NCBI RefSeq assembly: GCF_025790165.1 | Contig: NZ_CP094970.1 | Span: forward strand, 2,604,001 to 2,668,000 | Direction: 5' to 3' | Length of the DNA: 64,000 nucleotides | Source of the DNA: Solicola gregarius | Lineage (GTDB): Bacteria > Actinomycetota > Actinomycetes > Propionibacteriales > Nocardioidaceae | Shown here: one piece after another, positions 1 to 9,508 of the stretch | Layout of the letters: the number at the start of each line of letters is the position of its first letter | How positions within the stretch are numbered: the first letter of the stretch is position 1 | Translations under genes and position numbers: made by a program | The notes under the pieces: generated by a model | Told to the model about the DNA's origin: nothing | Seen by the model: the letters and a program-made list of their open reading frames with translations, nothing else | The model's database searches: none

Positions 1-615
1 CCCGCTCTCGTCCGCACGTACGACGACGAACGCCACGCCGCCGCCGTCGAGAACCTGACGATCACCTCGGCGACCATGGACTTCCTCGCGCCGGAGACTC
101 CCGAGCAGATCGCGTACCGGCGGGTGACTCTCGACGACGCGGGCGCCGACCCCTCGGCGCGCGCACGGGTCGACTCGGGCCGCTTGGCGGAGCCGTTCTG
201 GTACGTCGACTCGCCGCTCACCACGCTCGACCCGTCGCGGACGTTCGAGGGTCGGCCCCCGAAAGGCTTCACTCCCGCACCCGCACCGGGCATCCTGCTG
301 CCCGACGTGCCCGCGAGGTACGACAGCGTCGCCATCCCGCTGCGCTCGTTGGCGCGCGAGCATCTGACAGTGCTGACCGGGGCCGACGTCGACGCGACGT
401 CGGTCTCGAGGGCGGTACGCGCCATGGTGTCCGCACCCGTACGCGTGATGCCAGTCGCGGCGATCGAGGACTCGATGGCCGCGATCACCGTCTCCGAGGC
501 TCTGGGGATCCAAGCGGACGAGATCTGGCTGCTTCGCCCGGATGCGTACGTCGCCGCGGTGGTGCGCGACGCCGAAGAGCTCCTGGCCGCCGCTGCGCGA
601 CTGCTCGCTCGCTGA
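1..615 (+). CDS. FAD-dependent aromatic hydroxylase, C-terminal part (5' end outside window)
   Basis: The reading frame is open from base 1, so only the last 204 residues are present. The tail (LLRPDAYVAAVV near the end) matches the closing segment of class A flavin monooxygenases of the phenol hydroxylase/MhpA type, where a thioredoxin-like C-terminal domain ends with an L-R-P-D-x-Y-V-A motif. The FAD- and NADPH-binding parts lie to the left of the window, so substrate cannot be inferred. The internal ATG at 76 gives a 179-residue version, but coding clearly continues upstream of it. Family assignment rests on this tail alone. Confidence 0.7.
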   Translation, partial: PALVRTYDDERHAAAVENLTITSATMDFLAPETPEQIAYRRVTLDDAGADPSARARVDSGRLAEPFWYVDSPLTTLDPSRTFEGRPPKGFTPAPAPGILLPDVPARYDSVAIPLRSLAREHLTVLTGADVDATSVSRAVRAMVSAPVRVMPVAAIEDSMAAITVSEALGIQADEIWLLRPDAYVAAVVRDAEELLAAAARLLAR

Positions 616-627
616 TGGTACGTCGGC

Positions 628-1212
628 TCACTCGGCGCCGGACGGATGCAGGGCGAGGTCGAGTGCGATGCCGGCGGCGATCGCGAGCGTGCGCAGCGGG
701 CCGGCGACCTCGGAGTCGAGCATGACCGAGCGGCTTCCGTCCCTCTCGTTCGGATCCTCGAACTCCTTGCGTACGCGCCCTACCTGGTTCTCCTCGCGAT
801 CGAGGATGTCGAAGGAGCTGCCGCGGATGCTCCGGCCGCGCAGCTCGCCGATCGGCTTGCCCGTGTACGTGAGGCCGAACCGGATCTTGCCGTGGGAGTT
901 GAGCTGGGTGATCTCGCCGATCTCGCGCCCGCTCGGCTCGGTGACGACCAGCCGCGACCGTACGAACCGCGCGGGTCGATCGAGGCGCAGCTGCACGGTG
1001 CCGGTGCGGTCGGTCACCTCGAAGGTGTGGCCGAGGTACGCGTCGATCCTCGCCACCAGGCGAAAGGCCTTGCGGGCAGCACTCTGCTCGACGGGCCGGA
1101 TCGCGCCGATCGTACTTCCGTCGGCATCGCGGATCTCGGAACCGACGTCGAGCTCGGATGCCTTGCCGCGCTGCTCGACGACGAACACCGGCTGTTTCAG
1201 CAGCGTGGACAT
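628..1212 (-). CDS. Scramblase/LURP-one-like protein
   Basis: A 194-residue soluble protein with no signal peptide. It is a run of short beta-strand repeats rich in polar turns (for example EIRDADGSTIGAIRP, EVTDRTGTVQLRL, VTEPSGREIGEITQL, DILDREENQVGRV). This pattern is typical of the tubby-like phospholipid scramblase/LURP-one-related fold found in many actinobacteria. The bacterial function is not established. It converges on the hydroxylase fragment with 12 bp between stops. The ATG at 1212 is preceded by a purine-rich GGAGGGAACGTC segment that serves as ribosome binding site. The family call is by pattern, not by catalytic residues. Confidence 0.65.
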   Translation of the reverse strand: MSTLLKQPVFVVEQRGKASELDVGSEIRDADGSTIGAIRPVEQSAARKAFRLVARIDAYLGHTFEVTDRTGTVQLRLDRPARFVRSRLVVTEPSGREIGEITQLNSHGKIRFGLTYTGKPIGELRGRSIRGSSFDILDREENQVGRVRKEFEDPNERDGSRSVMLDSEVAGPLRTLAIAAGIALDLALHPSGAE

Positions 1213-1318
1213 GACGTTCCCTCCGGGGTTGACCTGTGGCGTGGGCGGCGGCTCGGGAGCCGAACGTGCCGTTGGATGCAGGCCACCCGCGTCGGGTTCC
1301 TCGTCGGGTCACATCGCT

Positions 1319-2941
1319 TTACGTGGAAGGAATATCGCGACCTCGCAGGGCCAGAGCAGACGCCGCGGCGAAGGCGCACACCACGACAAGCGCGACGACG
1401 AGTGCCCAGGTCTCCGCGGACTCCGTGGGCACCCTGCCGACCCAGTTCATCGGTGAGATGTTCATCGCCCAGTCCGGAAGCCGAAGCGTGTCACCGAGGA
1501 TCGCTACCACCGCGACGTACGCGTAGGCCGCCCATCCGATCGGCTGAAGCGACGGCTTCGCGGCGTACAAGAGCACCGCGAGCGCGGCGAGCACCAGCAT
1601 CGCGGGAAGGTACGCGAACGTCGCGCCGAGCATCCGCCCGAACTGGCTCCCGTCGCTCTCCGATGCGGCGACTCCCGCTCCGAGGGCGGCGCCGCCGGCC
1701 AGCGTCACGACCACTGCACCGACGCAGATCGCGATGCCGTGTCCGAGTAGCCAACGCAGGCGGCCGAGCGACCCGGCAAGAACGGGTTCGAGGCGGCCAC
1801 CGCGCTCCTCCTCGCTGATCCGACTCGCGCCTTCCATCGCGTACCCGCCGATGACGAGCGCGACGATCATCACGACGAAGGCGACGAATGCGTCGGCCTG
1901 GTCGGAGCCGCCGGCCATCACGTCCTGCAGGGTGTCGTTGTCGGACGCGACGTCTTCGATCGCGTCGATCACCGAGCCGAACGAGCCGCCGACGAGAACG
2001 GCGACGACCGCCCAGCCCAGCACGATGTTGCGATGCATCCGCGCCGCGAGGCCGAAGCTGTTGCGTACCAGGGCACCCGCGGTCGGCGCGCCTGGGCGGG
2101 CGACGAGTACGCCGCTGCCGAGGTCGCGGCGCTCGAGCACGACGAATGCCGCGACGATGATCAGCGCCGCGAGTGCGAGGGTGAGCGCGATCGGCCACCA
2201 GCGCGTGTCGGCGAACGCGCGGGTCTCCTCGGTCCAGCCGAGCGGCGAGAGCCAGGTGAGGAAGTTGTCCTCGACGTCGCCGACCCCCCGGAGCACGAAC
2301 GCCAGTGCGAGTACGCCGATGCTCGCCGCGTACACCCCGCGGGTGCGTTCCGCGGCCTGCGCCGCGAGCGCGGCAATAGCCGCGAACCACAGCCCGAGTG
2401 CCGCCTGCGACAGGGCGTACGCGGTTGCGTCGGCCCATGAGATCCCGATCGGGACGAGCGAGAGTACGTATCCGACCGCCATGACGGCGAACGCCGCCGT
2501 GGTCCAGATCAGCGCGGCGGCCAGCGGCGCCCGCCGGGAGACGACGCCGGCGCGGATCATCTCGAGTCGGCCGCTCTCCTCCTCGCGCCGCGTCCACCGT
2601 GCGATCAGCAGGACGCCCATCAGGGGGACGGCGATCGCACTCATGAAGCCGAACTCGTACGCAATGACGCCGCCGATGTTGTCGACGCCGTACGCCGTGC
2701 CGTTGATCGCGAGTGTCGAGCTGTCCGCCCCGCTGACGCCGGCAGCGTACTCGGCGATCTTCGCCGGAGTGTCGTAGACGCTGTCGAGGGACCAGGCGGT
2801 CGCGGCGAACAGGCCGACCATCGCGATCACCCAGATCAGCAAGGCGCGCCGCCCGCTGCGCCAGTGCGTGGTGAGCATGATCCGGGTGCCGCCGCGCAGC
2901 GGGCGGTCGGGTGCGTCGACCGTCGCCGTCCGCGCGCTCAC
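1319..2941 (-). CDS. ABC exporter permease (polyketide-antibiotic exporter type)
   Basis: A 540-residue membrane protein with about twelve predicted membrane helices in two repeated halves, as in ABC-2 type exporters annotated as exporters of polyketide antibiotics. The start is taken as GTG at 2941, which overlaps the TGA of the ATPase gene in its corrected frame (GTGA), so the two are translationally coupled. The same frame is open upstream only because of the frameshift in the ATPase gene, which makes an apparent 854-residue fusion. It presumably exports a lipophilic compound with the ATPase and is controlled by the divergent TetR gene. Substrate is unknown. Confidence 0.85.
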   Translation of the reverse strand: MSARTATVDAPDRPLRGGTRIMLTTHWRSGRRALLIWVIAMVGLFAATAWSLDSVYDTPAKIAEYAAGVSGADSSTLAINGTAYGVDNIGGVIAYEFGFMSAIAVPLMGVLLIARWTRREEESGRLEMIRAGVVSRRAPLAAALIWTTAAFAVMAVGYVLSLVPIGISWADATAYALSQAALGLWFAAIAALAAQAAERTRGVYAASIGVLALAFVLRGVGDVEDNFLTWLSPLGWTEETRAFADTRWWPIALTLALAALIIVAAFVVLERRDLGSGVLVARPGAPTAGALVRNSFGLAARMHRNIVLGWAVVAVLVGGSFGSVIDAIEDVASDNDTLQDVMAGGSDQADAFVAFVVMIVALVIGGYAMEGASRISEEERGGRLEPVLAGSLGRLRWLLGHGIAICVGAVVVTLAGGAALGAGVAASESDGSQFGRMLGATFAYLPAMLVLAALAVLLYAAKPSLQPIGWAAYAYVAVVAILGDTLRLPDWAMNISPMNWVGRVPTESAETWALVVALVVVCAFAAASALALRGRDIPST

Positions 2942-3883
2942 GAGCCGACCTCGACGGAGTCGGTCTCGGTGCCGTAGTAGCTGCTGAGGAACAGGTCGTC
3001 CAGGCTGGGCGGCTCGGCCGTCAGCGAATGCAGCCCGGCCGCGTGCACAACTCCGATCGCGTCGTTCACCTGGTCGGTGTCGACCTTGAACGTCACGTCG
3101 AACCGGTCGTCCGCGCGGGTCGTCGAAAGCTCGTGAACCCCCCCCGAGGTTCACGAGCGCCGCCGGTTCGGCGTCCGTCACCGCGTGCACCGACGTACGT
3201 GTGTGTCTGCGCATCTCGGGAAGCGTGCCGGAGGTCACGGCCTTGCCCTTGCGGATGATGGTCACCCGGTCGCCGAGAGCCTCGACCTCGGAGAGGATGT
3301 GGCTCGACAGCAGTACGGTCACGCCCTCGCCCGTACGTTCGCGGACGGTGTCCTGGAAGACCTTCTCCATCAGCGGGTCGAGGCCGGACGTCGGCTCGTC
3401 GAGCACCAGCAGGTCGACGTCTGCCGCGAGGGCCGCCACCAGGGCGACCTTCTGCCGGTTGCCCTTCGAGTAGGCATCGCTACGTTTTGACGGGTCGAGG
3501 TCGAAGCGCTCGATCAGCTCGGCACGGCGCTCGGCCGACAGTCCGCCGTGGGTCGAGGCGAGGACGTCGATACATTCGCCGCCGGTCATGCCCGGCCACA
3601 ACGAGACATCGCCTGGCACGTACGCGAGCCGGCGGTGCAGAGGTACGGCGTCATGCCACGGGTCGCCACCGAACAGCCTCGCGCTGCCGCCGCTCGCCCG
3701 GACGAGACCGAGCAGGATCCGGATCGTGGTCGACTTGCCCGCACCGTTGGGTCCGAGGAACCCATGCACCTCGCCGCGGCGTACGTGCAGGTCGAGCCCG
3801 TCGAGGGCGCGGAACGACCCGAAGGTCTTCACGAGTCCGTCGACGTCGATGACTCCGTCGTCTGGTGTTGTCTTCGCAGTCAC
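2938..3883 (-). CDS. ABC exporter ATP-binding protein, frameshifted in a G8 tract
   Basis: The nucleotide-binding subunit of the exporter. Walker A is GPNGAGKST at residues 44-52, Walker B is [13 protein letters not shown], and the signature is the degenerate YSKGNRQK common in this subfamily. After residue ALVNLGG the frame as written leaves the family pattern. Removing one G from the run of eight (C8 on the plus strand at 3138-3145) restores a normal C terminus that includes [14 protein letters not shown] and ends in a TGA overlapping the permease GTG. The single-base change may be a sequencing error, a real null allele or a phase-variable tract. Expression is probably repressed by the divergent TetR protein. 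Confidence 0.85.
3138..3145. repeat. C8/G8 homopolymer at the ATPase frameshift
   Basis: A run of eight C on the plus strand (eight G in the coding sense). With eight bases the ATPase runs out of phase into the permease frame. With seven it ends normally and overlaps the permease start by four bases. Homopolymers of this size are typical of both sequencing error and slipped-strand variation. Confidence 0.8.
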
Positions 3884-3926
3884 GGTGTTCCCATCTGCTC
3901 GCGTTGGTGCACTATCCGACCACTAC

Positions 3927-3945
3927 TGTGTACCACCTGTACACA
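3927..3945. promoter_or_regulatory. Palindromic operator between ABC exporter and TetR gene
   Basis: A perfect inverted repeat, TGTGTAC-CACCT-GTACACA (7-bp arms, 5-bp centre), lies in the 90-bp divergent space, 28 bp before the tetR start and 43 bp before the ATPase start. The size and position are what is expected for a TetR dimer that represses both its own gene and the exporter. Binding is inferred. Confidence 0.65.
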
Positions 3946-3973
3946 CTACATGTCCAATTGCTAGTATCGCCGG

Positions 3974-4555
3974 GTGCCACTGCCTCGCTTCCATCGCCTA
4001 CCCGCCGACGAACAGCGCCGCATCCTCGATATCGCGCTGAAGGCGTTCGCCGAGCAAGGCACGGACGCCGCGTCGTACAACCAGATCATTGCCGCTGCAG
4101 GCATCTCGCGCTCGTCGGCGTACAACTACTTCGACGGCCGCGAGGACCTTCTCGACGCGGTGCTCGACGAGGTCGCCGAGCGCTTCGGCGCGGCGCTCGG
4201 AACGTGGCCGACCGCCGCCGACCCCGATGCGTTCTGGGCGGAGCTGGAGCGGAGTACGGACAACATCACGGTCCACATCGAGCAGCATCCCGCCGATCTC
4301 GCGCTGATCGACGCCGCGTTCTACGACCGGAGCCGGGGGCGGTTCGTCGGCTGGGTCGAGGACCTCATCGCCAATGGCGCCGACATCGGCGTGATCACCA
4401 TCCCGATAGACCGGTCGCTGCTCGTCGGCATCACCACCGCGGCATTGCCCGCCTTCGACAGCTGGGCCATCGAGCGCCTCCGGTCCGGTGGGCAGATGCC
4501 GGCGTTCGGCGAGCTCAGGACGGTGCTGAGTCACCTGTGGGGCACGCCGAGCTAG
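3974..4555 (+). CDS. TetR family regulator of the adjacent ABC exporter
   Basis: A 193-residue TetR-type protein. The N-terminal helix-turn-helix is recognisable (ILDIALKAFAEQGTDAAS followed by IIAAAGISRSSAYNYFDGRED). The C-terminal ligand domain is unrelated to well-known members and contains several aromatic and acidic residues. It begins at GTG 3974 with no clear ribosome binding site, so it may be leaderless. It is divergent from the ABC exporter genes across a palindromic operator and is therefore the likely local repressor, released by the exported compound or a relative. The ligand is unknown. Confidence 0.85.
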   Translation: MPLPRFHRLPADEQRRILDIALKAFAEQGTDAASYNQIIAAAGISRSSAYNYFDGREDLLDAVLDEVAERFGAALGTWPTAADPDAFWAELERSTDNITVHIEQHPADLALIDAAFYDRSRGRFVGWVEDLIANGADIGVITIPIDRSLLVGITTAALPAFDSWAIERLRSGGQMPAFGELRTVLSHLWGTPS

Positions 4556-4573
4556 GCAGACACGGCCTGGCCG

Positions 4574-5197
4574 CTACCGACGGATGATGCGCCGCTCGAT
4601 CGCGGTGGCGACCGCACCCGCGCGGGTGTCGACGCCGAGCTTGGCGTAGACATGCGACAGATGCGACTTGACGGTGGCTTCGCTGACGAGCAGACGTTTG
4701 GCCATCTCCTTGTTCGCCAAGCCCTTCGCGAGTAGCTCGACGATCTCCACCTCGCGGTCGGTGAGCACGGGGCCGGGCGTGCTCGCGCGGCGTACGAGCG
4801 TCGCCGCGACAGCGGGCGCCAGCACGGTCTCGCCGCGCGCGGTGCCGCGAACGGCGCGGAACAGCTCGTCGGCCGGTGCGTCCTTCAGCAGATAGCCCGC
4901 GGCGCCCGCATCGACGGCCGCCAGGATGTCGGCCTCCGTGTCGTACGTCGTGAGGACGAGTACCTGGGGAGGGTCGGGCAGCTCGCGGACGTCGGCGGTC
5001 GCCTCTGCACCGCCGCGGCCGGAGCCGAGGTTGAGATCCATCAGAACGACGTCCGGACGCGTGCGGCGTACGGTCTCGGTCGCGCCGTCGGCGTCGGACG
5101 CCTCGCCGACAACGGTCAGATCGTCCTGCCCTTCGAGCAGCGCGCGCACGCCCGCGCGTACGACCGGATGGTCGTCGACGAGTACGAGGCGGATCAC
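4574..5197 (-). CDS. NarL/LuxR-type response regulator
   Basis: A 207-residue two-domain regulator. The receiver domain (residues 1-120) has the DD acidic pair at 8-9, phosphoacceptor D54 in VLMDLNLG, and the conserved T and K of the phosphorylation pocket. The LuxR helix-turn-helix follows ([20 protein letters not shown] and [16 protein letters not shown]). It starts at GTG 5197, which sits seven bases after AAGGAG. That Shine-Dalgarno is one arm of a 13-bp inverted repeat whose other arm follows the upstream kinase gene, so translation may be controlled by RNA pairing. It is partner of the kinase at 5362-6558. Confidence 0.92.
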   Translation of the reverse strand: MIRLVLVDDHPVVRAGVRALLEGQDDLTVVGEASDADGATETVRRTRPDVVLMDLNLGSGRGGAEATADVRELPDPPQVLVLTTYDTEADILAAVDAGAAGYLLKDAPADELFRAVRGTARGETVLAPAVAATLVRRASTPGPVLTDREVEIVELLAKGLANKEMAKRLLVSEATVKSHLSHVYAKLGVDTRAGAVATAIERRIIRR

Positions 5198-5201
5198 AGG
5201 T

Positions 5202-5358
5202 CGTGTCTCCTTATGCCGCGTCGATCAGCGAGCGGGTCTCCGCGCCCGATCTGGCAAGGCGCGGGAGCGAAGTTGTAGTTGAATCCTCCTGCGAGCGACC
5301 GTAACGCAGCCAGGCGGGATGCGGAGGCACGCGAGCCGGCGGGGTATAAGGAGACACG
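5202..5358. repeat. 157-bp segment with perfect 13-bp inverted ends between kinase and regulator genes
   Basis: CGTGTCTCCTTAT at 5202-5214 is the exact reverse complement of ATAAGGAGACACG at 5346-5358. Read on the minus strand, one arm directly follows the kinase stop and the other supplies the ribosome binding site of the response regulator. It is either a small miniature insertion with terminal inverted repeats or an RNA structure that masks the ribosome binding site. No clear target duplication is visible. The motif AGACACGGCCT occurs at 5352-5362 and again at 4558-4568, just past the regulator gene. Confidence 0.6.
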
Positions 5359-5361
5359 GCC

Positions 5362-6558
5362 TTAGGACATCCTGCCTTGTGTCGGCGCGTTCAGCGGGAT
5401 GCTGACAGCGAGTGCGGTGCCGTCGCCCGGTGCGGACTCGACGGCGAGCGAGCCGCCGAGCTCCTCGACGCGCGCACGGATGCCCGCGAGCCCGCGTCCC
5501 CGCGCCGGTTGACCTGCCGGTGATGACGCTGTCGGGTCGAACCCGCGGCCGTCGTCACGTACGTCGAGCGTGACTGAGTCCGGCTGGTACGTCAGCGAGA
5601 CGACGACGTGGGACGCGTCCGCATGCTCGACGACGTTGGCGAGCGCGCCGCGCGTCGTACGCAGCAGGGCCGTTCCGACAGGGTCGGGTAGCACGGCCGG
5701 CTCACCGTGGACGCGCACCGAGGCGCGTCCCCGATCGCGGGTGGCCTCGTCGGTGACGCGTTGGACGGCGGCGGGGAGGTCGCCCCCGGCGGACAGCTCC
5801 GCAGGCGCGAGGTCGCGTACGACCCGGCGCACTTCGTCGAGTCCGTCGCGCGCGGTGATCGCGGCCTGTGACACATGCTCGCGGGCCGCGGCCGGTCTCG
5901 CCTCCCAGTCCTGGTCGGCCGCCTGCAGCAGCAGGTTGATGCTCGAAAGCCCTTGCGCAACCGAGTCGTGGATCTCGCGGGACAACCGCGCGCGCTCCGC
6001 AACGACCCCTGCCCGGTGTTGCGCCTCGGCGAGCTCGCCCTGCGCTTCGTGCAGCTCGTCGAGCAGGCGTTGGCGTTCGGTTGCCTGCACGTCGAGGGCG
6101 CGGTACGCACCCACCGCGAGCACTGCAATGGCGATCGGGCCGGCGATGACCGTCGGGTCGACCGTGTCGGACATGGCCGACCAGGACACGACGACCGTGA
6201 CCACCATCGCCGCGACCACCACGTACGCCACGGCGTACGGGAGCACCCGCAGCGCCACGAACGCGAGCGGCACCGCGCACCAGGAGAACGACGGTGCAAG
6301 GGCGGTGAGGCCGATCCACACCACGACCAGGACGCCACACCACACGGGCGCGGGCAACAGCCGATAGCTCGCGTACACCCCGACGAGCAGCAGTGCCCCG
6401 CCGAGCACCCAGGGGCCGCGGTCGGACAGGCCATGGCCGTCCAGGTAGCGCCAGGTGGACGTGATGGTGAGCACCACGAACGCGATGTGGAGCCAGGTCT
6501 CGAGCCGATCGGCGCCGGCCAGCAGCGGGCGCACGCCCCGGTACGCCGACGTGTTCAT
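5362..6558 (-). CDS. Sensor histidine kinase (NarL-partner, HisKA_3 family)
   Basis: A 398-residue membrane kinase. About five to six hydrophobic segments fill residues 25-150, followed by a coiled-coil stretch (QRLLDELHEAQGELAEAQ). The dimerisation/phosphoacceptor region has LSREIHDSVAQGLSS with His197. The ATPase domain has an N-box-like region around NVVEHADASHV, then DVRDDGRGFDP and the G-rich GRGLAGIRARVEELGG. This is the standard partner of NarL-type regulators and the regulator gene follows 164 bp downstream on the same strand. There is no extracytoplasmic sensor domain, so it probably senses a membrane or lipid-phase signal. Confidence 0.9.
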   Translation of the reverse strand: MNTSAYRGVRPLLAGADRLETWLHIAFVVLTITSTWRYLDGHGLSDRGPWVLGGALLLVGVYASYRLLPAPVWCGVLVVVWIGLTALAPSFSWCAVPLAFVALRVLPYAVAYVVVAAMVVTVVVSWSAMSDTVDPTVIAGPIAIAVLAVGAYRALDVQATERQRLLDELHEAQGELAEAQHRAGVVAERARLSREIHDSVAQGLSSINLLLQAADQDWEARPAAAREHVSQAAITARDGLDEVRRVVRDLAPAELSAGGDLPAAVQRVTDEATRDRGRASVRVHGEPAVLPDPVGTALLRTTRGALANVVEHADASHVVVSLTYQPDSVTLDVRDDGRGFDPTASSPAGQPARGRGLAGIRARVEELGGSLAVESAPGDGTALAVSIPLNAPTQGRMS

Positions 6559-6712
6559 GTTCGCCGAGCCTATGTGCTGTGGGGGCAGCCGGCATCATCC
6601 GTTCGGCTATCGGCGGTTGGCCGATCGGGTGGTCGGAGTGTGGCTGGATGCCCGATGGCCGCGCGTACGCGAGGGGGGATCGTGGAGGAACCAGACGACG
6701 AAGGAGCAACAG

Positions 6713-6787
6713 ATGAAGCGCATCGCAGCGGGACTCGCGCGGGCGGCGGTCGCCCTCGCTCCCCTGGCGCTGAGGGACTTGTCATGA
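6713..6787 (+). CDS. 24-residue ORF coupled to the ankyrin lipoprotein gene
   Basis: ATG at 6713 follows a good ribosome binding site (AAGGAG, six bases away). The ORF encodes a short basic and hydrophobic peptide (begins MKRIAAGLARAAVALAPLAL) and stops at TGA 6785-6787, which overlaps the ATG of the next gene (ATGA). It looks like a leader that couples translation, or a remnant of a longer secreted protein. No function is known for it. Confidence 0.4.
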   Translation: MKRIAAGLARAAVALAPLALRDLS

Positions 6788-8061
6788 TCCGCGCAATTGC
6801 CGTGGCTGCGGCGAGCTTGGTGCTCGTCGCGGCCTGCGCCGGACAGAGCGAGAATGGTGAGCCCGCGCCCGCGTCCGGCGGCACCCGGACCGCGCGGCCG
6901 ACCGACCGGCAGGAGCAACCGACTCGACCGCAGGAGACGACCGTGCTGAGTGACGAACGCCAGGCCGAGCTGGATTCCCGGCTGATCGAGGCGGCATGGG
7001 ACAACCACGTGTCGCGGGTCCGCCGCCTCATCGAAGATGGCGCCGACGTCAACGCCAAGGACGACACCGAGCAGAGCGCGTACCTGGTAGCGACCAGCGA
7101 GGGATACGACGACCTGCTCGATCTCACGCTGCGGCACGGAGCGGACGTGACGTCGCTGGACAGCTTCGACGGCACCGGGCTGATCCGCGCCGCCGAACGC
7201 GGTCACGCCGGTGTCGTGGGCCGGCTGATCCAGGCGGACATCGACGTCAACCATGTCAACAACCTCGGCTGGACGGCGCTCCACGAGGCGATCGTCCTCG
7301 GCGACGGTTCCGGCCGGTACGTCGACACCGTTCGTACGCTGGTGGCCGGCGGCGCCGACGTACGGCTGCCGTCGGCCCAAGACGGGGTCGCGCCGATCGA
7401 CCACGCGACGCGGAAGGGGTACGACGCTGTGGCGGAGACGCTGCGGGCCGCGCTCGACGAGCGGCCGATCGCCCGACCGGACCAAGCGCTCCTGGACGCC
7501 GCGGCATCGGGCGACGCCGACCGGGCCGCGCTGGCGATCCGTGCCGGTGCCGAACTGGAGGTCGGAGACGAACGCGGTCGTACGCCGCTGCTGGTGGCGG
7601 TGACGAACGATCGGATAGACGTGGCGCGACTGCTCGTCGCCCTGGGCGCCGATCCCGATGCCCTCGACGACCAGCACGACACACCGTGGCTCGTGACGGG
7701 CGTGACGGGAAGCGTGCCGATGCTCGAGGCGCTGCTGTCCGCGGACCCGGACCTGTCGATCCGCAACAGGTACGGCGGTTTGTCGGCCATCCCGGCCAGC
7801 GAGCGAGGCCACGTCGAGTACGTACGCCGGGTTGTGCGTACCGACATCGACATCAACCACGTCAACGACCTCGGCTGGACGGCGCTGCTCGAGGCCGTCA
7901 TCCTCGGCGACGGCTCCCGGCCGTACCAGGAGATCGTTCGGATCCTGCTTGCTGCGGGCGCCGACCCGGCCATTGCCGACGGCGACGGCGTGACCGCGCT
8001 GCAGCACGCGGAGTCGAGTGGGCAGGACGGGGTCGCAAATGTCCTCAGGGACGCGTCCTGA
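6784..8061 (+). CDS. Ankyrin-repeat lipoprotein
   Basis: A 425-residue protein with a lipoprotein signal (MIRAIAVAAASLVLVAAC, lipobox VAAC at residues 15-18), a low-complexity linker, then about ten ankyrin repeats (for example HVSRVRRLIEDGADVNAKDD, RIDVARLLVALGADPDALDD). Two near-identical blocks containing DINHVNDLGWTALLEA and DVNHVNNLGWTALHEA show an internal duplication of several repeats. It should be anchored outside the membrane and act by protein binding. The start at 6784 is chosen because the signal peptide begins there and it overlaps the upstream 24-codon ORF. Its partner is unknown. Confidence 0.85.
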   Translation: MIRAIAVAAASLVLVAACAGQSENGEPAPASGGTRTARPTDRQEQPTRPQETTVLSDERQAELDSRLIEAAWDNHVSRVRRLIEDGADVNAKDDTEQSAYLVATSEGYDDLLDLTLRHGADVTSLDSFDGTGLIRAAERGHAGVVGRLIQADIDVNHVNNLGWTALHEAIVLGDGSGRYVDTVRTLVAGGADVRLPSAQDGVAPIDHATRKGYDAVAETLRAALDERPIARPDQALLDAAASGDADRAALAIRAGAELEVGDERGRTPLLVAVTNDRIDVARLLVALGADPDALDDQHDTPWLVTGVTGSVPMLEALLSADPDLSIRNRYGGLSAIPASERGHVEYVRRVVRTDIDINHVNDLGWTALLEAVILGDGSRPYQEIVRILLAAGADPAIADGDGVTALQHAESSGQDGVANVLRDAS

Positions 8062-8085
8062 CCGACGACGCCCTACCCTGGGGGC

Positions 8086-9486
8086 ATGAGTGAACGGTTC
8101 GACGTCGTTGTCCTCGGCGGGGGTGTCGGCGGGTACGTCGCCGCCATCCGCGCCTCCCAGCTCGGCAAGTCAGTTGCCGTGATCGAGTCGAAGTACTGGG
8201 GCGGTGTGTGCCTCAATGTCGGCTGCATCCCGAGCAAGGCGCTCCTGCGCAACGCGGAGGTCGCACACCTCATCCAGCACGAGGCCACCGACGTCTACGG
8301 CGTGACGGTCGGCGATGTGAAACTCGACTACTCCAAGGCGTACGAGCGCAGCCGCTCGGTCTCCGACGGGCGGGTCAAGGGCGTGCACTTCCTGATGAAG
8401 AAGAACGGCATCAGGGAGTACGACGGCTGGGGCACGTTCGTCGACGCGAACACGCTGCAGGTGAAGCTCAATGACGGCGGCGAGGAGACTCTCTCCTTCG
8501 ACAATTGCATCATCGCGACCGGTGCGACCACGAAGCTGTTGCCCGGCACATCGCTGTCAGAGCGCGTCGTCACGTACGAGGAACAGATCCTGTCGGACTC
8601 GCTGCCCGACAGCATCGTGATCGCCGGCGCCGGTGCGATCGGAATCGAGTTCGCGTACGTGATGGCCAACTACGGCGTGGATGTGACGATCGTCGAGTTC
8701 CTCGACCGCATCCTGCCGCTCGAGGATCCCGAGGTGTCCAAGGAGCTCACGCGGCAGTACAAGAAGCTCGGCATCGAGCTGCTGACCTCGACCCGCGTCG
8801 ACTCGATCGACGACACCGGCGACAAGGTCACGGTCACGGTTACCAAGGGCGACCAGCAGCAGACGCTCGAGGCCGACAAGGTGCTGCAGGCCATCGGCTT
8901 CGCGCCGCGGGTCGAGGGCTACGGTCTCGAGAACACCGGCGTACGCGTGACCGAGCGCGGCGCGATCGACATCGACGGCCGGATGCGTACGTCGGCGCCG
9001 CACATCTACGCGATCGGCGACGTGACCGCGAAGCTGATGCTCGCCCATGCCGGCGAGGCGATGGGCATCGTCGCGGCCGAGACGATCGCGGACGCCGAGA
9101 CCTTCGAGCTCGACTACACGATGATTCCCAAGGCGACGTACTGCCAGCCGCAGGTCGCCAGCTTCGGCTACACCGAGGAGCAGGCCAAGGAGCGCGGCCA
9201 CGATGTGAAGGTGGCGAAGTTCCCGTTCATGGCCAACGGCAAGGCGCACGGCCTCGGCCAGACCGCCGGCTTCGTCAAGGTGGTCGCGGACTCGGAGTTC
9301 AACGAGATCCTCGGCGCCCACATGATCGGCCCCGACGTCACCGAGCTGCTGCCGGAGCTGACCTTGGCCCAGCTGTGGGACCTCGGCGCCGACGAGATCG
9401 CCCGCAACGTACACGCGCACCCGACGCTGTCCGAGGCGGTCAAGGAGGCCGTCCACGGTATTGCCGGGCACATGATCAACATGTGA
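8086..9486 (+). CDS. lpdA: Dihydrolipoyl dehydrogenase
   Basis: A 466-residue flavoprotein that reoxidises lipoamide in 2-oxoacid dehydrogenase complexes. FAD is bound by [10 protein letters not shown] near residue 11. The redox disulfide is C42/C47 in [13 protein letters not shown], the NAD fold is around [18 protein letters not shown], and the C-terminal acid-base pair is in [13 protein letters not shown]. Length and motifs are complete. Its last 13 bases, including the stop codon, are duplicated at 20208-20220 and form the apparent attachment site of the integrated element to the right, so integration leaves the protein intact. Confidence 0.95.
   Translation: MSERFDVVVLGGGVGGYVAAIRASQLGKSVAVIESKYWGGVCLNVGCIPSKALLRNAEVAHLIQHEATDVYGVTVGDVKLDYSKAYERSRSVSDGRVKGVHFLMKKNGIREYDGWGTFVDANTLQVKLNDGGEETLSFDNCIIATGATTKLLPGTSLSERVVTYEEQILSDSLPDSIVIAGAGAIGIEFAYVMANYGVDVTIVEFLDRILPLEDPEVSKELTRQYKKLGIELLTSTRVDSIDDTGDKVTVTVTKGDQQQTLEADKVLQAIGFAPRVEGYGLENTGVRVTERGAIDIDGRMRTSAPHIYAIGDVTAKLMLAHAGEAMGIVAAETIADAETFELDYTMIPKATYCQPQVASFGYTEEQAKERGHDVKVAKFPFMANGKAHGLGQTAGFVKVVADSEFNEILGAHMIGPDVTELLPELTLAQLWDLGADEIARNVHAHPTLSEAVKEAVHGIAGHMINM
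9474..9486. repeat. Left attachment core (3' end of lpdA)
   Basis: GATCAACATGTGA, comprising the last four codons of lpdA plus its stop, is repeated exactly and in the same orientation at 20208-20220. The two copies bracket an integrase-bearing gene set, as expected for attL and attR of an element that enters a gene 3' end and restores it. Confidence 0.7.
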
Positions 9487-9508
9487 CGATCGGCGCAGAA
9501 AAGTGCAC

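Noticed and set aside
1319-3883. A single 854-residue ATPase-permease fusion
   Set aside because: The linker reads as Arg-rich out-of-frame sequence; removing one G from the G8 run gives a normal ATPase end and a GTGA overlap with the permease.
9474-9486. A tRNA gene as integration target of the element
   Set aside because: No tRNA-like cloverleaf at either end; the repeated 13 bp is the end of lpdA.
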